Assembly: GCF_963678635.1 (NCBI RefSeq)
Contig: NC_087068.1
Location: 42,865,649 to 42,929,648, forward strand
Reading direction: 5' to 3'
DNA from: Symsagittifera roscoffensis
Lineage: Eukaryota; Xenacoelomorpha; Acoela; Convolutidae
Length of the DNA stretch: 64,000 nt
Positions 45,001 to 54,000 of the stretch are shown here, one piece after another; within the stretch, counting starts at the first letter, position 1, and the number at the start of each line of letters is the position of its first letter. Made by a program: the position numbers and the translations under genes. The notes under the pieces were generated by a model. It did no database searches and was not told the origin of the DNA. It saw only the letters and a program-made list of their open reading frames with translations.

Positions 45001-48000
45001 TAAAACTCAAGTGTCTGGCTTGTCTGCCTGGAATGCAATTCTATCGAGACATATGATAGTTAATATGATCTAGTGTTTTTTCATGAATTTTCATTTTCTG
45101 GCTTTTTATGTTTGTGTTGTATCGCAAGTGGTGTGAAGCTCCGCTTCGCCTCTGTATTAAAAATCTGATGTTGGGATTTTTAGGGCAATTTATTGCGTTT
45201 TGTCTGCATCGGTAACGCGCTGGTTTTTTCAGGACCATTTATCCTGATTTTGTCCGCTCGGTAACTTTTTATGCTAATTCAATGCTGGTTGTTCTGTTCC
45301 GTCACAGGTTTTTATCAAATTGCGTTCCTTTGAGACAAACTTATACAAAGTCTGGGTGTTGTTTTTTGGCGTTTTTTTTCAATTTTTCACAATTTGGTGG
45401 CTTTATGTATCGCAAGTGGAGCGTTATTTGAGGTAACTGATTTGGCTGACAAAAAAACAACAAATTTAGACTTGCTCGCTCATTTTAATGGCTCGAAATT
45501 ACACCAAAAATCTAAAATTTTAAATAGGTTTTTCTCGACAAAGAGGATTTTTTTTTTTGAAATGAGGAGTTTTTCTAATGTTGTTCGAATCATGATTGAA
45601 AGGGCTTTAATATGATATTTTACACGACCCATTCCAATTATTTTTTGTGATACCTGGTTTTGTTTGGAAAAAACAAAAAAACACCCGAATACAAAGTTCC
45701 TTTTCATTTTCAATGGTCGGAACAAAAAGGATTTTTGCTATAAGGGAATAAAAATGACAAGGGTTTTGTACAGAAAATAAGTATGGAAACATTAAAAGTT
45801 TTTTTCGCAGCTTTTTTGTTCCGACCATTGAAAATGGGGAGGAACTTCGTATTCGGGTGTTTTTTTTTTTGCTTTTTTTCCACGCAAAATCAGATACCGT
45901 AAATTATGATCGGACTGGATTGAGGGATATATCATATTAAAGCCCGTATCATATTTCAGTCGTGATTGAGTTTCCAAAAAGTTTTACGGGTTTGAAATTT
46001 TTGATTTTTTTTGTCTTCATTCGAGCGAATAAAGCAAGTGAGCAGGCTTATGCCTAATTTAAGACGTTTAAACTTATTTTTAAGCCAGTAAAAGTTTTTT
46101 TAGCCTCCTTTTTCAATTTTTTAATGTTTTTCTAGGCATTCTTCTGCCACAACTTTTGTCCAATTTCCCTATATTACTATGCCTGTCCAATATGCCTTTT
46201 ATCACACCAAAAAACTACACTAATTTGGAAAAGCCGTAGTTTTCTAAAGACTATGGTCGGAACATTCTGTGCTACTTGCACAGTAACCGGCTATCCTTGT
46301 TTACTGTTGTTTTTTTATAATGTATAGCTTATTATCATACTCAACTACACTGTGATTTTTTCCACCTTTTTTAGGTTTGAGACTGCTTACTTGGCCACCA
46401 GCATAATTCAAACATCCTAAAAAGTTTTATATTGCATATTTTTGTTGATAATCCAGCTTAGTTACCAAATTCTTCCAGTGATTGGGACGATTGGGGAGGG
46501 AAATTAGAAAATTGATTCCAATTGAAATTCTTTCAGCTGTGACGATGATGCAGATGGGCTGCTTCTGTTCGACAAGTCTTTCGCAATCTACCATTGGAGA
46601 TTCACATGTAAAGTGCTGCCCTATATAGCAGGAGGATGCCACGAAAGCGTCGATGCGTTCCGCAGAGCAATAAAGTTCTATCTAGACCAAATCTCCAGGC
46701 AGCTCATGTGCAGTAAAGAGAAATTTAATCTGACGGTTGAAATGGAAAGCTACAGGGAGGAATCGTGGAATGAAGTGATGAGACTGCATCGTCAGTTGAA
46801 ATCGTACCAACTTTGCCTCAGAAACGTCACAAGTTTCACTCGACAAGTGCTGGAAGATCTGTCAATATGCACGTTGACTAAAGTGCAAAGTGTGGAAAAG
46901 TTTTTTTGTAGCATTAAATCAACTCATACTCTGATTGCAATTCATGACAAGTATTTGAATCCCTCGGAGTTTGAGACTCATGTGAACAATCAACCTGCGT
47001 GCTACCTGGTCAACAAGCGACTTCTCACCAATGAGCCGAATGTTCTAAAAGATCTGCTGTTGGCTATTGTGAATATCAAGCGAAAACATCGAGATCTTTC
47101 GGGTGATTGCACGATGAGTCGAGGGAGTAATTCGTCTAGTGAGAAAGCTGATTGCGTGCGAAACCGTTGTCAGCGTTTGAATTATGCTTTACCATCACTG
47201 ACAACGACTCTGGACTCTCAACCGTTAATGTTTCTGGGTCAGAATGCTAAGTTGTGTTCTACTTTAAAGTCGACCCCGGATGTCGGAGGCTACTCGACCG
47301 TGGACACTCCTACTATAACCCCATTTGATACGGCCACAGGAACTGATAGTACGGATTCTAAATCAAGCTCTATGGAAAGAGTCTATTTTCAAAACTCAGA
47401 TGCATACTTGTTAATTCTGAATCCGAACCACATCAGCAAATGGACAAGGTTGTTTGAAAACGATAAACCGCAAAATTGTGATCACAATTTAACAGTATTG
47501 CCTCCATTCTACTCTTTCCTTCCCGAACTGACTTCCCTGAAGTACGAAGAATCACCGACGCCGGAAGCGAATGCCGAAGAACGGCGCGAAAGCCGGCAAA
47601 TATTTAATTTGGAAGAAGATGACGAATCTGCTCATGTGCGTGGAATCCCTCGAGCTGAACAGATAATGGAGGACGATGAAATGATTTTAGTTTCGTTTTC
47701 AAGCGCTGTGGCAGAATCTGTTCTGAATATCCCCGAGTTCAAAACAGTGGCAGTCAAAGCGTCACAAGTGCCGAGGTATAAGTCAACGAGAGCCGAGTTT
47801 GAGTCGTTGTATCACTCGCCAATCGTTGTCGAATCGGAAAGAGACAATGGAGAGTCGATTGCAGAAGAAGACGACGGCGAAGCGAGTAGTGTTGGAAGTG
47901 GGACGATGGAGAACCTATGTGACGATATGGGTTCCATGGTAGTTCTTGATCGACCGATTGTGCTGGGCTTGTTAGAGGAGATTGTGGATCATCTGGACAG

Positions 48001-51000
48001 TGCAGTTAAAGTGGTTAGTTGAACTCGGTAGCGGACTTAGAAGTAGAAGTATACGCCACCCCCTCCTTCACCACCCTCAGGCATTCCACCCCCTCCTTCA
48101 CCACCCTCAGGCATTCCACCCCCTGACAACCCAAAGGTCTCCTTCGGTATTTTTTTAAAACTTCTATTTTTCGACGATCGACCGTAAATTTTTTCCAAAG
48201 GCGCTTCAGGCTCCAATATATACCTTTTTTGAGGAGGAGGGGGGGGGGAATATATTTGGTTAAAATAGGGTCTCTATACTGATTAAAAGGAGCTTACAAT
48301 ATCATTTTGCATGTCCTGTGGCTCAAGTTATCAGGTAGGTCAAAAGTGGCTCACATGATTAAAAAAAAAACATTTTCTTAATTTTTTAACAAGTCCAATT
48401 GAACTTGAATTATTTTTCCCATTGATTCAATTGACATCAGTATATTGTACTTCTGTCAAATATTGGCAGTGTGTTACAGGAGCTCTATTCTATGCAAACG
48501 CCTACAGACTTCAATTTGTGTTGAGATTGAAACGAAGAACTGAACCCTTTCAATTTATTTCAAAAAACAACGCCCGAGGAAGGCCTGGTTTATCTTTCAG
48601 TTGTTGAAATTCAATTCTCTTAGTTTTTTCTCTTGCAGTTACATGTTTTGCATGCATTGAAAATCAGCTGAGAGATAATTTTTTTTTACTACATTTGCTA
48701 TGAGCTGTTAGATGTAAGATATTTTCTGATGCATTTTGCTTGCTTTTGTTGTTCGAAATGAAGCAAGTGATAATAAAGCGTTCTTTTTCAGGTGAACTTG
48801 TACATGGAAGGCTATGAAAATAGACACAAATCGCCACTAAACAAACACTCTAAACAGTCGGGAGACACTCTTTTCAGCCACTGTGCCAAGTACCTCAACA
48901 TTCTAACGGTGATGGCGGTGCAGTATGCCAGAGACATCTCCTTCATCATTCCAGAAAGTGCAAATTCGGAACCAAGAAGGAAGTTTAGTAGTCTGTGCCT
49001 GAAGTTGGCTCATGTGTTGATGCATTATGTAATGAGTGTGCTAAATATGGGAGCGGGGCAGAGATCAAAGCAGAACTCAGTAGTGACTGCGTTCTTGAAA
49101 CTGGTTGCTGGTGAATCGATATGTGAGTAATGGACATCTTTAATAATCACCCTTTTGCAAAAGAGGGGAGGGAGATTCGATACTGGGTACAAAATTCGCA
49201 CATTCTCATAAAGCGTTGAACTTTTTTCATTGACCAAGTGGTTAAAAAGATCCGTGATTAAAATTTGATTGTTTTCAGGGTCTACGAAAAAACTGAAAAT
49301 AGAAAGAAGGAGAGGAGTTATCACCATTTTCTGTTGTTGCGAAAAAAAAAGTTTATTTTTCTGTTAATACTCTGTTATTGAAAAATTGAGCATCTTAGTA
49401 TCTGTTTTTAGAGCCCAAAGCTGAGTTGAGATGTTTGAATGTCGGAGTTGTGCATAGTAGCTGATCGCGCGCTTATCATTTCGAAATATGTCATAAATGT
49501 TTTTTTTTGCTATACCATAAATTAGCTTATTTTTGTATTTTGTGTTTCAGCTCAGTTCTTCACGAGTGACGAAAGAGATAACTTCAAAGAAGAGGCCAAG
49601 AAGATGTTCAACAGCATCTTCATCCAGCAGTCATCCCAACCATCCCAGACTCATTCCTCGTCCCGAGGAAGACTAACGCCTTCGAAGAGTAGCAGCATCG
49701 AGTTCAGTAACAAAAGGACTCGCAGGGACGCCCGAAAGTTGAAATCTGTGGCGAAGAGCGGGGTCCACTTCCACAATGGACACAATACACCAGATGAAAG
49801 CCTGTACGATGCAACGGACTCAGTTACGCCTCAGTCGATGTCCAATTTGCAATCGAAAAGCTGCCAGAATTTTGATTTGTTAGACAGTTTTAGTGCGATG
49901 ACTTCATCGAATATGACAGTTGTCGAGGATAATAATAATGTGGTGAGTCAGCATGGCGACGCGCTGTCTAATGATGTAGAGGATGATTATTGGAGTTCAT
50001 CTTCAGAAGAAGGTTAGCAAAATGTTTACTTTTTGTATCAATGAATGAAGTGATTTAAGTCCTAATTAGTGCATTCAAGTTTTAGTTTTTGTTTTACGGA
50101 ACTCATTCTTAACAAATTTTAATCATGCGTTTTAAGAGTCGATGAGCGTTAGGAAGACTCTTATAAAGGTGTTTTTTTTTCAGGAAAAGTCTTAAATTTG
50201 TTCACGCTAAAATTTGATTTTTCGAAATCTGAAATTCAAAGAGCTTTAAAGCCCTATATTTTTTCTTTGAATTTCGATGGTTGAAGTTTTCCTAAAAACA
50301 AGCCAGTGAATTTTCCATTTTTCCAAAAAAAGACTATTTTTTCAAATATTTTTTCCGACTTAGTTATTTCCGTCTTTTTTCTATTCGCTAGCTTGCAATG
50401 CTACGCTTGCTTTGTATTGGAAGTGTTCCCAATTTGGTTAAATTTTAAGAAAAAAAGTTTCATTAATATGTTGAAATTTTAATAGAGCTTCAACGACATT
50501 TTTTTTCTTTGAAACTCAAATGTTGATCATTTTGTTTTCAAAAATGTCAATTTTTTTTCTCAATTTCTTGCGATCATTGACATGACACTCTTCCAACTGT
50601 CTGCTGGCTGTAATATTTTAGAAGTAATATTTTAGACGGAAAACAAAGGGCTAACAAAACTTTTTGCTTAAAACAAGTTTTTATAATTAGAAAAATAGTA
50701 TTTAATCCCGTTGCATATCAAAATATTCATCACAATTGATTTATAAAAGGTTCATCTCAATATTATAAAACATTTTTGAAATGCATAAATTATACAATTG
50801 CGGCATGTAAAAATTGCGGGATGTGAAAATTGAGGCATGTGAAAAGTTGATTTGCATTCAAGAAAGCTCAAAAGAAAGTTAATTTTAGTCAGTAAACAAG
50901 ATACAGACACGAAAAATACAGTTACGTCTAATTTCCCATATTTGTAATTTTGCATCGACGTCTAAATTCGTTTTTGTTGGTCACGTCTAATTAGCTTTTC

Positions 51001-54000
51001 GTCTAATTTCCGAGGCCCTATAGAATACGTCTACAAGCTAAGTTTTCGTACTGAGTTACTTAAACAACATGCCCTAGCTGGGGCCTAGGAAATTAGACGA
51101 TAAGCAAAGTAGACGGATGCTAAAAAAAAACGAAATTAGACGGAAATTTTACTACAGATCCGGCATTTTAGACGTCAATGCTATGAAAAAGAAAGGGCCA
51201 ACAAAATTTTTTCCTAAGAGTCAAGTTTCACAAATACAAAAAGAACATAAAATGACAATACATATCACAACAATTAATTTGAATGAACATAAAATGTCAA
51301 ATCCGAATATTGCAGGAGAGTTTTGAATTGAATAAATTATGCATAATTGACATGTAAAATTTTTGGCCGCCGAAATTTAGCAGTTGTCTGCAAACAATTT
51401 TGTTTTTCTCGCGCAATTTGTCCGCAAACAATTTTAATCTCTCTTACTTTCGTCTATTTTCTCACAATTGCAGTATTGCTAAACGTCTAGTTTCCTTTTA
51501 GGTGCCTCCATCTAATTTGCTTATCGTCTAATTTCTCAACCCCCGCCCTTGCTATTATCTATATTTGTTTTAGTAACGCGCATTATTTGCGCCCTGACTT
51601 CTAAGAAAAAGTATGAGTGAAAGTAATATAATCTAAGACACAATGACGAAGACGCTAAGGCAAATTACTCATGGTTGGTAGGTGCAATTTTGAATAACGT
51701 TGTTTCAGAAGTTTTTGTATTTTGAAGTTGATTTTTACTTTAGGTTATAGTTTTGCCGTTTCTGTTGTCATTTTTAAGCGTAGCAAAACGAATTTATTAT
51801 CACATATTGAAGCTTGGTGATTTTTTGTTTGTTTTTTTTTCTTCAGGAAAGAAAGTATCTTACATAGGGTTTTTTTCAGGAAGTCTTAAAGTTAGTTCAC
51901 GTTCAATTTAGATTTCTCGCTATTTCTTTTTAAATTCACCTGATTTCCTTCGTTAAATGAAGGTAAACTCCACTATCGAACAGCAAATGTGAAAAACTCC
52001 CGAAAAGTGTGATTGCCTTGTGTTATTTTTTTTTCTAAATGGGATAACTTAAAGGAAAAAGTGCCAGTCATCAACACTATTTGAAATTCAAAGAACATCA
52101 ACCTGATGTTTTTAAATTTGAATTTTCCAAAATTTTTAACAATTGTTTTTCGGTGTCTGTTGTTTGTTTGGGTGTCAATTTTGCCTAGTATTTGCTTCGC
52201 TTCTGTGTAATCAATTGCAATAGAGGGGTAAATAGTTGACAAGGTGCAAAATTCGTATATGCTTAACTGTTCAATTCTTTCTTTATAGGGGGCGGGGGGT
52301 ATTCGTTACAAGGTACCATAAGAGGGGGGGGGGATAGTTAACTAAGATCCACTCAAAGTTTTTTCTTTACATTTGCCTTAATTTCAGTAATGCTTTGTAG
52401 CCCGTTGTCTTTGATTGTTTCGGCTATTAGATGTTTGAAGCAATGCGGCGCTAGTAAAAGTTTGATGTTTCAGTGCCTCTTCACGATGAGTTTGGCTTTT
52501 TCTTTCAAATTAGACTAAGAAAATATATTCATCACAAAATCGATTAAAGTTGCTTAGCTCTGTTGGTAAGCAAAGTAGTCGATTGAGGTTAGCTGAAAAT
52601 TCAAATTAATATACGCCACAGTATTCTGACAGGATGTTACTTTGATCTGCATTTATTCCGTTTTTCGAAATGTTCTATATTCAGTTGTATGTTTTCACTG
52701 TTATTCAGCCAAATTACTGCTTTCATTCGGTTTTGTCGAAAAAGTTTTTTTTTTTGCGTGATATCCACAAGTTAATCGCGAAATGAAAATTTTCTTAGAT
52801 TGTTCCTTTGATTCCGAGATATTTTTTCATATTTGTTAGTTTTTTTTTGTAGACCGGTCTGGAATTATTCGACCTGTAATGAGCAAAATGGCGAAGAATC
52901 GAGAGGAACGAAATGCGAACATTAAGATCAAAATCAACCAGTTGGAAGAGCAGCTTAAACTGAAATGTGCGGCAACCACTGGCCGAGAAGTGAATAAGCC
53001 GACGAAGAATCTATCTGCTAGAATATTAGGAATCTACGTTAACTTTGAGTTCAAAACAGGGCGTTATCTTCCCAAGAGTTTGAATAGAGTGAGCGAGGCT
53101 ATCAAAAAAGGGAGCGATGTTTCAATGGCGGTGAAGGACGTTTGTTTCGATCGCACGAAAGAGGTAACAGAACCCATTGAAAAGAGAAAAGTAAAAGAGT
53201 ACATTCAAGAGCTACCAACACATACGCAAACTGAGTTTGAAAATAGTATAACAGAAGTTGAGAATTTGATGAAGCTTAAAAGTTGCGAACATGTAGTAAC
53301 TTTCTATGGTGTGGCCATTAGTCCAGGTCATGTTTATATTTGTATGGAGTTGTTTGAGCAGTCTCTGAAGACGCTTGCAAAAACAAGACACCACGAGAAC
53401 ACTTTTTCGCCGATGGATTTTAGAATTATTTTCAAACAAATTGTGCAAGCTTTAAAATATATTCATTCCAGAGACGTAATTCACATGGATATAAAAGCGG
53501 AAAACATTTTCCTGAAAGAAGTGATTGGGAATGAACATAATTATTACTTAGCGAAGCTTGGAGACTTCGGTCTGACTGTCAAAGATGGCCGTACGCCTGT
53601 CGGTTATGGAACACCTGGTTTCTTCGCACTTGAGCTCTTCGTAAATAGTAAAGAAGCCTCGACAAAATGTGACATTTGGAGCTTGGGTTGTACAGTGTTG
53701 CAAGTGTTTTGCAACGAATCGAACCCACTTCGCTTCCTGGCACTCGGTCGTGTTTTGTCTCCAGAAGAAGAAGCCGAAGAGTGGAATCTAGGTTGTGATG
53801 CGAGTACTATGTTCGCAATGCAACTGTACCAAACTAGAGAAGTTCGCCTGCCGCAACCTGGTAAGTTAAACTTTTCAATTTTTCTAACCGTTTTCCACAA
53901 GAAAATGCTGAATTTTGCAAACCGTCAAGAGTGGTCAATCGTGCCTTAACATTTTAAGCAGTGGAAGTTTTTAGAATCAAATGTCTAATTAATGCCCTTA

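Larger units (their letters stand above)
40046..46536 (+). repeat. 6.5-kb MAP3K4-like intron with SINE-like, palindrome and fold-back elements
   Basis: It holds two related tRNA-headed elements (40854-40955 and 41480-41578), a further tRNA-like stretch (44327-44390), cgaagctccgcttcg palindrome elements (near 40985, 45110 and 45406), hairpin elements (43130 and 44170), a fold-back element (45585-45970), a 50-bp inverted pair (42534-42590 and 46252-46305) and a minus-strand coding-like remnant (41725-42211). No plus-strand exon is recognised. Confidence 0.6.

Noticed and set aside
46613-48022. A stand-alone 469-residue gene
   Set aside because: Splice phases, the acceptor at 46536 and similarity show it is exon 10 of the MAP3K4-like gene.
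52853-53949. Kinase as a separate MAP2K or DSTYK-type gene
   Set aside because: The ICMEL hinge resembles MAP2K, but upstream exons follow MEKK4 in order and the last exon fits MAP3K; phases connect all exons.
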